Program-made: the position numbers and the translations under genes
The notes under the pieces: generated by a model
The model's database searches: none
Seen by the model: only the letters and a program-made list of their open reading frames with translations
Told to the model about the DNA's origin: nothing
Origin: Chaetoderma sp. LZ-2023a
Lineage: Eukaryota > Mollusca > Caudofoveata > Chaetodermatida > Chaetodermatidae
DNA length: 64,000 nt
Reading direction: 5' to 3'
Assembly: GCA_034401795.1 (NCBI GenBank)
Contig: CM067370.1
Span: 57,891,295 to 57,955,294 of the forward strand
Shown here: positions 43,231 to 54,431 of the stretch, piece after piece
Position numbering within the stretch: the stretch's first letter is position 1
Layout: every line of letters starts with the position of its first letter

Positions 43231-45310
43231 TCAGACCCGGTAAGACCACTTACCGGACCCAGGGCCTCTCTTGGCTGAGCCAGCAGCTCCACCCTGGCCA
43301 CCACGCTGGCTGGGCCCGGAACCGCTGCCACCCCCTCTTCCATAGCCATCAACCTTGGCATCCTTGGATGCCACCGGATGCCACCGATTGAACCTGGAAT
43401 CCCGCTTTACCCCAGGCATGCTTCTTTCCCTGACCAGAGGAATTAGCCTGGTGAGCATACCGCATATTGGGGTGGGAGGCAGGAGCAGGTCTCACAAATA
43501 CACCCTTAGATTGCTGTTTAACCTTGGGCGTAACAACATCCTTCTTTGGGTATACCTGTTTTAGAGTCAAGTCAACCTGGCGCAGCCTTTCACACCTGTC
43601 TGTGACGCCTTCAAGGGTGCTCCACGCTTCACCCCCAAAGAGCTCGGGACCTCTCATGTCCGCTCCAAGCAGTGAACGTTCGATGTCCCGATTTGGCTGT
43701 GCATAGTCAAGGACCATACGACACCTCAAACACTAACAGCATGCAATAGCCAGAGCCAGACAGTCCTGGGCTAGCCATTGACTGTCCATCAATGCCTTAA
43801 TCACTGATGCTGGCACAGTACTACCGTCCCTTCCTGCACCAAAAACACCCGGCAGGAAAGCATTAGAGTGCGAGAGTGAAGCTGTTGCTGCTCTCGTCGC
43901 TTCCTCCACATACGAGACCTCCTTGTAAAGATACACTCGTAGGGGATGGACAGCAGGTTTGGCCTTAACCGGTTTGCCATCTTCCCCAAGGGAGGACGCT
44001 CTATACTCAGAGTTGCTCTCTCATCAAGCTACAACTGCGGCGCAGAGACATGCCTCCGGATGTCATCTAATGGTACGCGGATACACTTACGGACCTGCCT
44101 AGGGATCTTAGGCAGTTTTCTGCTAATGAGCGCTGAAGAAGCGATAACCGCCATATCTGTGGTATTAACATCCAACGGAATAGACGATATACGCGACTGC
44201 TGCGTCTCCATCAGTTTGTGTCTCTGAGCACTAATACCCGAGAGCGCAAATGACTCCTGGACCTCTGGATACGGCCCAAAATCATAAGAATTTCTTATGA
44301 AGTCTGTGGCCTCCATCCACTCAGTCTCAGTTGCCAAAGGACCACATGGAAGAAGGATGGGGTCCGCCCCCTTCATGTTAGCCGTCCAAGTCACGGCCTC
44401 CTTGGCAACCATCTGGTCAGGACCCGCACCAGACCCAGTATCACTACCGGGAGCCGAATGCTCTGATCAAGCTATCTGCGGAAAGGGTGGACTCCGCAAA
44501 TCAGGGATGAAACAAAAACCCTCTGGTATCGGTGCTGATGGAATACCAGACACCATGGTAGCAAAAGCGGCTTGGTCACTGACCCCAGCCTGCTCCAGCA
44601 CTGGACCCCGTTGAACCAGCGTGAACTGGCTCGGATGAGGATGGACCCCATACGGCACCTCAGGCCGCATGGCATCCACCTCAATGAGGTCCGACTGGGG
44701 CTACTGTAGTAGTTGGTCCTCCTCCTCAGGTGATAGATCATAATCTATAACCTGGCCTGTCTCCGAGGAGATCACGCTGAGGACGAGCGAACCCTGCTCC
44801 TGGCCACAGATCCCGTAATGTTCCGCCTTGGCAGAACCGGTACAGGGCACTATCGGAGCAGAGCCAACCACTAATGGACCCTCATGGGTGCCGCTTTTAT
44901 GGATACCACTAGGTCCAGCCATGGCCGGATGGGTGCCAAGCGATGGGTCCATACCCTGCTGGACCAACGGCGGAGCCACTGTAGTCGATGCCATCTGAAT
45001 CATGAACCGTCCCAATGATTCATCTAGCATCGACTGAAATGACCAAGCCATCTCAGCCCTAACAGAGGCTAACGCTTGCGTTCAGGTCTTTCTTAGACAC
45101 TGATGCTTTACCTGACTGCTCATGTTGTGATCTCTGGAAGGCTTTCCATGTCGATTCTGACCAGGCCAGGCACACATCACACCTCTGATCCTTGTCACAG
45201 GCAGAACACTTAGCGCACTCGTGACCCTCAAAGATTGAGCTCACATACTTATTGCACTTCCCATTACCGCACCGTGAATTCTTCTTCTGAAAAATACAAG
45301 GGGAAGAAGA
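43231..45310 (-). pseudogene. DIRS copy 1 Gag-like ORF
   Basis: The N-terminus (about 45300-45059) is Cys-rich (GHECAKCSACDKDQRCDVCL) and followed by STWKAFQRSQHEQSG. Further pieces at 44701-45051, 44029-44412 and 43349-43729 (RSLLGADMRGPELFGGEAWS) keep the order seen in DIRS first ORFs. Broken into at least five frames. Confidence 0.7.
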
Positions 45311-46348
45311 AAAGTATTAGTTTTTTAACCAAACCTCAATAGCACATTACCATACTGGGGTGCGTGGAACAAAATAAACACACCAGAAGCAGAGCAATCT
45401 GGTTTTTGGGCATGAACAATAATATAGGACCCTTAAAAAATTCATTGTTTTATTGAGCCCCCTTAATTACATGTGAAAATCATTTAATGACAGTCCAATG
45501 AATAAAAAATAATTCAACCAGACTTCAACAACTTATTATTACTGTTCATAAAGAACGTAATTATTGTGAAGTAGACTCAAATAAACACAAGAAATTTTAT
45601 TCATAACGCATCAAAGTGATGTACCAATGCGATATGAGCCTAGGCAATTGAGAAATCTGACCAAATTTCTCTAATAAATACATACCATCGAATATAAGAG
45701 CAACTACTGCCGCTAAAAACGGTGATTTACCACAGGTTTCGCTCACTCCCCAGTTATATTGAGGCAATCGCCTTACCAGAGAACCCAAAAGATACAAGCC
45801 AAAGCGATTAATATGAAGTAGGGTCATAAAAACACAAGACAGCATGAAAAATGACAAATTTACCCAAATCCGCTGTCAGCACAAACCAATTTCTGCTCCG
45901 GTATCCATCTTGAATGATGAATCCTGGTCATTTACGGACGCAGAAACAACAAGTACTCGCTAAGGATCAAACAAGTCCTAATAGTAGCAAACAAGTCCTC
46001 GTGAATAAATGGTTAAAAACACCAATCTGAAAAATATAACAGATTGACAAACATCCAACAGTAATATTTATGTCCAAAACAACATAATTATGGAACAATA
46101 TCACCATTGCAGATGGGGATAGCTCCAAACCAAACATCCTCGACTAATTGCAGGGAAATAAGCTTGAATAACATCAAAACTGTGAATTTTTGGTAGACGA
46201 AACAAAACACTGCACGTTTCATGCAAATATTTTGTGGAATGGCTGGTCTGGACTTGGTACTGGTCAGTGTGACCAGTGTGGGAGTTTCCAGACACGTCTA
46301 GGTACGAGTCCCTGACGTGTGCTGTTTAAATTGGGATTTATTTGGAAG

Positions 46349-46397
46349 GGTAGACATGTTAGGAAACATATCATAGAGTGGTCCAGTAGGTAAGTAT
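46349..46397 (-). repeat. DIRS copy 1 right inverted terminal repeat
   Basis: 49 bp; its reverse complement starts ATACTTACCTACTGGACC, one mismatch to the left repeat. Confidence 0.93.
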
Positions 46398-47447
46398 ATG
46401 AAGTAGAAATAGCAGTACAGTACAACACAGGCACACAGAGTGTAAATAAAGTTATAGTCTCTCTTTAAGCATTCATTGCAATCCAGATGCAATGCAGAAC
46501 TGAATAGGAGACTATAAGATGACATCTCATTTTGTCTCTGAAAAGTCACATGCTCTATAAGAAGTTTATATCAAACTTGTAAAGGTTAAATACCTTTAAA
46601 TGTCATATACATTTCCATAAAATTGTGAGAAATAATTTATTTATTTAATTTATTACACAATGCAATGGATGAATCCAGTGTTAGCTATCCCCCCACCAAT
46701 TCCTAGCTAAGCTCCGCCCACGCTTTGGCCATGTTCATATCGATCGAATCCTGATCCTCATTATGTTTTGTCACCATACTCCAATTGCAAGGCAAGTTAT
46801 CAAACAAAAACTAATAAAAGACAAGTTCTTGTCACGACACGGGTATTTTAGTACAACTACCAATTTTTTTAATCCAAATATTTTTGTAACCTTAATGAAA
46901 TCAAGTGGGATAACTCTGCTGATCACATTCAGATTTCAGGCAAATGCAATCCTAGTCAAGCTCTTATACGGATTGATATATTTTTGAAGTTTGAACTGCA
47001 TACAAGCTATCAAGCAGCATGGATGGATGGGGCCATTTTCTTAGTCCCCGCTGACTACGTTGGTGGACTGAAAATCTGCAGGGATATACACGTGGGGAAG
47101 GAGCCAATAATAAGGCTTCATCCCAGCCCCATGGCCAACCTAACAATGAAGTATCATCAATGTACTTAAAGTAGACCGTAAGTTATTGAATGAAAAAGTT
47201 TCAAAATCTGTGCACACGCATATACATGCTGGGTAAGAGACACAGATAAATGGAGGCAAAAATCCTAGGCTTCTTCCTTGGCCCATGGTCAACGTACCCA
47301 AAAAGTTTCATCAATGTTCTCCAAGCTAAGGCTATGTTATTGAATGAAAACCAAGAACTTGCACTATTGCACGTACCCATGCATGCACGGGGTCACACAC
47401 GTAGGTGGATGGAAGCAAAAACATAATCCCCCCTTTTAAGTACTTAC
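46398..47447. other. Intron sequence left of the penultimate UBASH3 exon
   Basis: No element end is seen. Two diverged units of about 190 bp (near 47120 and 47280) share CCATGG(C/T)CAAC, TTCATCAATGT and TTATTGAATGAAAA. Confidence 0.4.
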
Positions 47448-47699
47448 CTGATGTGGGTGTTCGCTTTAGGATATAGCGGGTTACATTTCCACATCGGTTG
47501 TAATATCCTTCTACAGTTTCAGATAAACACTTCGTTAGCTTCTCCAACGAATACGCCGGCTCATAACCTTTATTTATTGAGTAGCCTATCTCGATAAGTT
47601 CATCGTTGGTAAACCAGACTGGCATGCCAGTGTGGTACCAGTGTAACCATTCAAATATCCCAAAGTCTACACTGATCTGGAGACTAGGCTCATGCATAG
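47448..47699 (-). CDS. UBASH3: UBASH3/TULA-like phosphatase, penultimate exon
   Basis: 252 bp between acceptor TTCCAG/CTATG and donor ATCAG/GTAAGT, both ends in phase 1. It encodes HEPSLQISVDFGIFEWLHWY, MPVWFTNDELIEIGYSINK, YEPAYSLEKL and GYYNRCGNVTRYILKR. The conserved GIFEW segment holds the family's active-site Glu region. Joins in frame to the exon at 39267 across an 8.2-kb intron filled by a DIRS element. Confidence 0.9.
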
Positions 47700-47881
47700 C
47701 TGGAATGAAATAGGAAGTTAAATGGCCACAACATGATGCATCTATTATCACTTAGTTTACAAAACACGGGCTGCAAAACCTTTGAGACCACATCAGCTCC
47801 AGTACATTCAGAAATAACTTAAGACATTTCCAAAGAAAAACATGTTCGTACAATTTTGAACATGACTTAAGTAATGTTCTG

Positions 47882-47958
47882 TTGAATATTTTGAACATAA
47901 TTGGATTGGACGAATAGGCAGCAATGTCTTACAATCCAATTATGTTCAAAATATTCAA
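47882..47958. repeat. Perfect 27-bp hairpin
   Basis: Arms 47882-47908 and 47932-47958 are perfect reverse complements (starting TTGAATATTTTGAACATAAT) around a 23-base loop. It belongs to the same family as the hairpin at 60.6 kb. Confidence 0.92.
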
Positions 47959-48169
47959 AAGTACATGTGTATGTTTTAAGTTATTTATGATCTCTATTTT
48001 ATACACATATTTAACCATACAGACCAACCTACAACAATGATATAAGAAATAGTTTGTTAAATATTATGAAACTACTCTTATTGGAAGGCATTGATGGCTT
48101 CTAGTACAATGAATTCCAAGACTCCACAGTTTTCATGTACATATGTAGTTGACAGGTCAGATACCAATT

Positions 48170-48310
48170 TCTGCAGTTTCCTGGAGATGTTTCCGTTTAC
48201 ATGCCAAGAGGACACTCTTTTTTAAACTTAATCACTGGAATGATTGGCCAGTCATTCAAGCGTGAAATCTTTAGTCTTATTTTGACATGAAAATGGACAT
48301 GCACTAATCA
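48170..48310. repeat. Decayed piggyBac family B foldback
   Basis: CCAAGAGGACACTC, CTTAATCACTGGAATGATTG and GCCAGTCATTC match the foldback centre of the element at 21.0 kb. TTAA ends are no longer visible. Confidence 0.5.
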
Positions 48311-48569
48311 AAATATTGGACATTTTATGAGATCAAGATGGTGGCTAAGACAGTCAAGTAGTGAATTTGCTCTGCGAGTTTTGGGTGTATTTGAAGTAAT
48401 TGTATTAATGTAGCTGTCTAAGTTTGTTTGAAAAGTTTAAATATATGTCTGACCTTCATTGAGGTTACTAACTGTGAGCAACTGTGACCGACAAGTGAGT
48501 TTTATAACTGTAATATATCTGAAGGTTTATTGCTTGTCATTGCTGTTAGCGTTATTGTATACCTATCGG

Positions 48570-49640
48570 CATGAGTAGAACTGTCAACACTGTTCCTAAT
48601 GACTCTCGGGGCTCAACTGGGGGGACCATGACATGAGCTCAATGCAAGCCTCTATTGATCCTAATAAGCCACATATGGTCATAGATATTACATCTTATGA
48701 TGGTGTGAGTGGTGAGTGACATTGCAAGCAATATAATGTCTGTGGCTACATCATCTTCTCGTCGTACGGTTCCAGCCACCACCCATGGTGGGAAATGTAA
48801 AGCTAGTACACAACCCTGTACTGTTGAGTCTCTGTTGAAACGTCAAAATTCCTTGCCAGATTTACCTGTACACTGCTCTAGCACGTCAAGCCATGACTCG
48901 ATGCTCAAGCTGCGTATTATGCAGTCAATTGAAGATCGCATAGACAGACTTGTCACTCAAGCATTGAATAAGACTATGACACCTCTGATTGAGGCTCTGG
49001 AAAAGCGCGACCAACGCATTGACGCTCTCGAACCCAAAGTCGAGCAGCTGACGGAAACTGTGCATGAGAAACCGTCCAAAATTATAGAATTAGAGGCGAA
49101 GATATGAGAAATTGACGAAACTTTCTCCAAGCCATTGCTTTCCCAGGAGAAAATGGATCAGGATTTAAAGCGACAGTCAACTAAATGAACTTCTTCATGA
49201 CAAATCGGAGCAGTATAGTAGTATAGTAGTACCTCAGAATTACTGGCCTGAAATTGAACATGTCTGAAACCACAGACGCCGCCGTCATCCGCGTCGCAAA
49301 CACGGTCAATGTGCTAGTGACCTAGCTAGATATCTCCAGATCCCATTTCATTGGCCTCGGCAAGAAGCAAATTATTGTTAAACTTAGTTCATACCGGACC
49401 ACACTGAAATCATCCATGCTCGCCAAACTTTGCGCGATGTAGCTGAATATGCAGGGGTATTTATAAACAAGGACATCACAAAGAAATTATAACATGTTAC
49501 AAAAACTGTTGAAATTGAAAAAGGAAAAGAAAATCCAGTGCGTGGTCATTTGACGGTACGGTCTTTTTCAAAATGACAGAGGAAGGCCCAAAGCAACTTT
49601 TCCAAGAACCTGACGATATATGTAAAATCTAATGCCCAGC
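48570..49640 (+). pseudogene. LINE D ORF1 (coiled coil plus RRM)
   Basis: Frame 48709-49107 has a long coiled coil (IEDRIDRLVTQALNKTMTPL, VEQLTETVHEKPSKIIELEA). After a break come pieces of an RRM-type RNA-binding domain (LRITGLKLNMSET, DISRSHFIGLGKKQIIVKLS, YNMLQKLLKLKK), as in L1/L2-like ORF1 proteins that coat element RNA. Several stops are present; the upstream start (ATG near 48570) is in another frame. That it belongs to the following ORF2 is inferred from order and strand. Confidence 0.7.
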
Positions 49641-49684
49641 AATAAATGACTACCGTATCACTAACAGAACATTATTAATATTAG

Positions 49685-50140
49685 GCGCTAAGTAATATAT
49701 GGATACACTGTGAGGTCATCACACTATTACTGTCATGCGCTAAGTAATATATTGATATACTGTGAGGTTATTATATTAGTACGTCATATTGTGTGAAACC
49801 GCATAAACGTTTTTATCACATACTTTATAACCTGTCCGTCTTATACACGATTAAGGTGATCTTCATCAAATTTCTTTAGTATTTTACATTGAACTGTGAT
49901 GCATCACTGTCATGCGCTAAAGTAGTATATTGATATACTGTGAGGTCATCACATTAGTACATCATAATTGTGTGAAATGTCATAAACGTCTTTATCACAT
50001 ACTTTATAATTTATCCGTCTTAAACATGACTATGGCGATTTTCATCCCATTTCCATTGTATTTACATTGAACTGTGACGCGTGTGTAAAACAATATATTG
50101 ATATACCGTGAAGTCATCACATTAGCACGTCACAACACGC
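49685..50140 (+). repeat. Tandem repeat between LINE D ORFs, about 175-bp unit
   Basis: Three units sharing TATATTGATATACTGTGAGG, TCATCACATTAGTACGTCA and TTTATCACATACTTTATAA begin near 49740, 49914 and 50088. The part before 49740 is a fourth, shorter copy. Confidence 0.75.
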
Positions 50141-50538
50141 TGAAACGTCATAATGTGAATATATAATTGGCCCTTACTTCATTAATCTTGTAAGGCAAAA
50201 AACAATTGATCTAGCTGAAGACGTCTGATCTCACAATCACCTCCCTTTGTGAACCACATTTGTGTTGCCACGGCCTGATGGTCACACCAGACAGGCCTGA
50301 GTGCATGATCTTTAACTGCCATGTACAAGTATCATGCTACAAATGATATATAATGTCTAACTTCCCCAAAACTGTCAATATTGTCTTATCCACTAACATG
50401 GTATTTCTTACCTTCTCTCCCTGCTAATCTTACTGCAACTAGAGCTCTGTCTGCTTTTCACACATTCATGTTCGTCCTGTACGGGTGTCTAAATAATAGA
50501 CTAATGGCATTTATTATAGATAATCTAATCTATATATA

Positions 50539-51335
50539 ATGGGTAATGACTTAACTAGCTACCGTGAGGCTATTGGGCTATTTAATAGGTACTCATCTAC
50601 ATCCAAGACAGTAAAAAAGGCCTCTCTCATTTTTCATAAAGTCTTAATCTGGCTATTCATTACGCATATGGAAAGTCTATTATCTCTTCTTCCCAGATGA
50701 GTAGAGCCAACATAATAATAATTGTTATGCTTCTTTTGCTTGCAGGAGATGTTGAACGAAATCCCGGTCCACAAAACAGTGAACCTTCTATTGTCCACAT
50801 AAACGTAAATGGCTTGAAGGACAAAATCCATCTGGTTGAGGCTAATCTGTCTCACTTTAATGTAGTAGCTATTACAGAAAGCCACCGTACACCAATTATT
50901 GGCAACAATTTAATATGACTATCTGGTTTTCAACACCCCTATCGCAGGGACCGCCAACAGTCGTGGGGAGGTGTCTGTATTTATACATCCAACAATATTG
51001 CCTCTTCTCGTCGTCCTGATCTTGAAATTCTTTATATTGAAATGGTTTGGCTTGAAATTCATGACCATCCATCTGTTCTGCTGTGCGTCATTTACCACCA
51101 GCCTAATTTGGATTTTGGTAAATGGCAAATTATATCCGATAATCTAGATCACACTTGTGACCTAAATCCTAATAGAAATATTGTTATAGTTGGAGATCTT
51201 AATGATGACCTACTAGATGCATCCAAGCATCATCTAAATGACATAATAAACACACTAGGTCTCTACCAGTTAATAAAGGAACCGACATGCCCAATCACTA
51301 ATACATTACTAGATTTGATCATAATAAACAATTAA
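50539..51335 (+). pseudogene. LINE D ORF2 N-terminus: 2A leader and endonuclease
   Basis: The likely start is ATG 50539 (MGNDLTSYREAIGLFNRYSS). A one-base frame break near 50690 leads into IIIIVMLLLLAGDVERNPGP, a hydrophobic segment running straight into a 2A motif. The endonuclease follows: SIVHINVNGLKDKI, VVAITESH, then past a single TGA (50916-50918) LYIEMVWLEIHDHPSVLLCV and VIVGDLNDDLLDASKHH. The final SDH part is deleted near 51340. It can no longer be active. Confidence 0.85.
50745..50771 (+). promoter_or_regulatory. 2A ribosome-skipping motif
   Basis: Encodes GDVERNPGP, an exact match to the 2A consensus D-V/I-E-x-N-P-G-P. At such motifs ribosomes fail to form the final Gly-Pro bond and release the upstream peptide while translating the rest. 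The preceding residues (MLLLLA) are strongly hydrophobic, as in 2A sequences that double as signal peptides. Confidence 0.9.
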
Positions 51336-51349
51336 CTGTAACATCTAAA

Positions 51350-52635
51350 ATCCCCAAGCACAAACCTTACAAACGGAATATATGGGATTACAGTAAAGCG
51401 GACTGGACCTCATTTCGTCACCACCTGGCAAACTCATGTTGGAGTAATCTTTGTAATGACAGCAATGTCGATAGCTGGTGTCAGACCATTGCAAACAATA
51501 TTATAAATGCTGCCATGGCTACCGTACCTAATAAAACTGTAACTATAAATCCTAATGATAAACCATGGATGCCCAACAAAATTAGACATGAAATGAGGCT
51601 CAGGGAGAAACTGTTTAAAAAGTCAAGACAGACTAAAGAAAATAATGATGTAGCAGACTTTAAGAAACAAAGAAACTACGTCTATAAATTAGTTAAAACA
51701 GCTAAAGAAGAATACAAAACAAAATTAGTAGAGAAAATTAACAATGGAAGTATGGGCTCTAAAGAGCGGTGGAAGGTGAGTAAATCCTTTCTATACAACA
51801 CCAATTCTAACTTTGAGGCCATACCTCCACTAAAACGCAATGATTTATCATTTGCTTATGACCCTCTGGAAAAAGCTGACCTTCTCAACATTTACTTTGT
51901 TAGTATATCCAAAATTAATGATTCTGGAATACAATTACCTCCCCTGTCTATGCACACCGAGAGCACACTAAGCACGATACAAATAACTATTACAGACGTT
52001 CTTGATATCCTTTCTGATCTGAATACATCAAAAGCAGTTGGCCCTGATAAATTAAGTCTCAAAGTTTTAAAAGATGGAAGCGCCATTCTATCGACAATTT
52101 TAATGCCGTTTTTTAACTATTCCATTAACTCCCAATTTCCTTCAACATGGAAAACTGCAAATGTCACTCCAATCTTTAAGAAAGGGGATAGAAGCTTATG
52201 CTCAAACTACCGCTCCATCTCCCTCCTAAGTTGTTTGAGTAAAGTGATGGAGCGAGCAGTTTTTAAACATATATATAATTATATTAGAGACTATATTACA
52301 CCCTACCAATCTGGATTTCTCCCTGGCCACTCAACAGTAAATCAATTACTAGACATTTACACCGCAATTGTTCAAGCACTCGATGATCAGAAAGAAGTTA
52401 TGTTTTTCGATATAGCTAGTGTTTGACCGTGTGTGGCACCGTGGTCTTCTCCAAAAACTGAGGCAATGCGGTATAGCAGGCAGCCTTCTCGCCTGGTATG
52501 AAGACCATCTCACTTTAAGAAACCAATGAGTAGACTCAATTTTGCTACCACTACATCCTGGGGTACCCCAGGGTTCAGTTCCTGGACCGTTATTATTTCT
52601 TATTTTCATTAATGATCTGCCAAATAACATCTTAA
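51350..52635 (+). pseudogene. LINE D linker and RT, first part
   Basis: Linker: WDYSKADWTSFRHHLANSCW, NDKPWMPNKIRHEMRLREKL. RT: KAVGPDKLSLKVLKDG, WKTANVTPIFKKGDRSLCSN, YRSISLLSCLSKVMERAVF, YQSGFLPGHSTVNQLLD, motif A split by a frameshift (MFFDI / FDRVWHRGLL near 52424), motif B with GVPQGSVPGPLLFLIFINDL. It then stops at the first inserted element, just before motif C. Confidence 0.9.
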
Positions 52636-53840
52636 ACAAGAGACCCAAGGGCCTGTGACGCTCACCTGGATCATTAGCATTTGAAACATTTGCATTTAAA
52701 GATACATGTTTCTTTACATTAAACAAGGTGGGGACTGTAAAAACTGACCAATCAAAATTTTGAATCAATGTTCTGGATGGAGCCTACCATTATAGTTATT
52801 CCAAACAAATTTTGTAGAAATCCATGAAGCCCTTAAGGATGATATGCGTTTTGACAATTTCCGGTAAACTTTTCATAAAATCTAAGATTGTCACAAAAAG
52901 ATTGATCAATCAAAATTCTGAATAAAAGATCTAGAGCCGACCAACATAGACTGTATCTAGTGAAATTTGGTTGAAATATGTCAAGCAGCCAAGGAAGAGT
53001 AGCATTTTGACCGTTTCTGGTTGATCTTTTTATAAAATCTAAGATTTTCTCCCAAAAACTTGATCAATTAAAATTCTGAAAAGAAGATACAGACCCTACC
53101 ACCATAGAATCGATCAAGTCAAATTTGGTTGAAATATGTCAAGCAACTGAGGATTAGAATTTTAACATTTCCGGTAGATTTTTCATAAAATCTCAGATTT
53201 TCACCCCAAAAATTGATCAATCCAAATTTTGAAAAGAAGTTTTAGAGCATACCACCATAGAATGCCTCTAGTCAAATTTGGTTGAAATATGTCGAGTAGC
53301 TGAGGAATAGCATTTTGACCATTTCCGGTAGATTTCTCATAAAATCTCAGATTTTCAACCAAAAAATTGATAAATCAAATTTCTGAAATGATATTCTAAG
53401 AGCCTACCACGATAGAATGCATCTAGTCACATTTGGTTGAAATATGTCCAGTAGATAAGGAGGAGTAGCATTTTGACAATTTTCAGTAGATTTTCCATAA
53501 AATCTCATATTTTCACCCAAAAAATTGATAAATCAAAATTCTGAAAAGATGTTCTAGAGCCTACCACCATAGAATGCACCCAGTCAAATTTGGTTGAAAT
53601 ATGTCAAGTAGCTAAGGAGTAGCATTTTGACCATTTCCGGTAGGTTTTTCATAAAATCTACGCTTTTCACCCAAAAAATGGATAAATCAAAATTCTGAAA
53701 AAATTGCCTACAGGGTACCAGCGTAGAATTATTCCAGCCAAATTTGGTTGAAATTGGTCAAAACGTTAAGAAGACGCGATTTGACGGATAGACAGAAGAC
53801 AGACAGCCGCCATGGCATAAGCTCAGGCCAGATGAGCTAA
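52636..53840 (+). mobile_element. Repeat-core element family 1, copy 5
   Basis: The left end is CAAGAGACCCAAGGGCCTG with GCTCACCTGG. The right end is reduced (GCCATGGCATAAGCTC, GGCCAGATGAGCTAA) after GACAGA repeats. The core is seven or so units of about 155 bp, each with TTTGGTTGAAATATGTC and TTTTTCATAAAATCT. It separates RT motif B from motif C of LINE D: the codons before (NNILN) and after (NITLFADDT) fit together once it is removed. Confidence 0.88.
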
Positions 53841-54431
53841 TAATATTACATTATTTGCAGACGATACCTGCCTCTATGTGATGTCGGATAATCTACAGGC
53901 CCATATTCCAATGGTGAATCATGACCTGGCAATGATGTCTCAATGGACCAATACATGGCTTGTAGAATTTAATGCCTCTAAAATGACACCCATATTTATC
54001 TCCTTACATCATAATCCTATATGTTTTCCGATAGACTTCAGACTCTGAAATTTACCCATCAATGCACCACAAGCACCTCGGCGTCACTCTTAATAGTAAA
54101 GGTCATTGGATAGAACATGTAGAAGCAATGATAACAAAGGCTCAACATATGGTCTCTCTGCTCAAGGGTTTGAAATATATACTTGATAGAAATTGCCTGG
54201 AAATTATGTACAAGAGCTTTATCAGACCCATTACTAGAATACGCAAGCCCCGTCTGGGATAATCTCCCACAAAATCTTATTACAAGACTGGAAAATGTCC
54301 AGAAGGAGGTCCTAAGAACTATAAGTGGACTCACTTGCAGTGCTAGTATGGAAGATTTATACGCTGAAACGGGTATGGTAACACTTTCATGCAGACGCAA
54401 AACCCAACAAGAGCTCCGCAAACCGCGCATA
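53841..54431 (+). pseudogene. LINE D RT, motif C and thumb
   Basis: Starts with NITLFADDTCLYVMSDNLQ, the catalytic FADD box, then SQWTNTWLVEFNASKM. After a frame break HKHLGVTLNSKGHWIEHVEA, NCLEIMYKSFIRPI, then ASPVWDNLPQNLITRLENVQ, ending at RRKTQQ beside the second inserted element. Confidence 0.88.

Larger units (their letters stand above)
39746..46397 (-). mobile_element. DIRS element (tyrosine-recombinase retrotransposon), copy 1
   Basis: Inverted terminal repeats of 49 bp bound the element. In order on the minus strand are a Cys-rich Gag-like region, RT, RNase H and a tyrosine recombinase. This set and the inverted repeats define DIRS elements, which integrate by a tyrosine recombinase rather than an integrase and make no target duplication. 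Length 6.65 kb. Frameshifts and stops in every ORF make it dead. It lies, antisense to nothing (same strand as the gene), inside the last intron of the UBASH3-like gene. Confidence 0.93.

Noticed and set aside
46964..47169. Open frames on both strands near 47.0-47.2 kb as a possible extra exon
   Set aside because: No splice sites in the right phase; the known exons join in frame without it, and the sequence is part of a local two-unit repeat.
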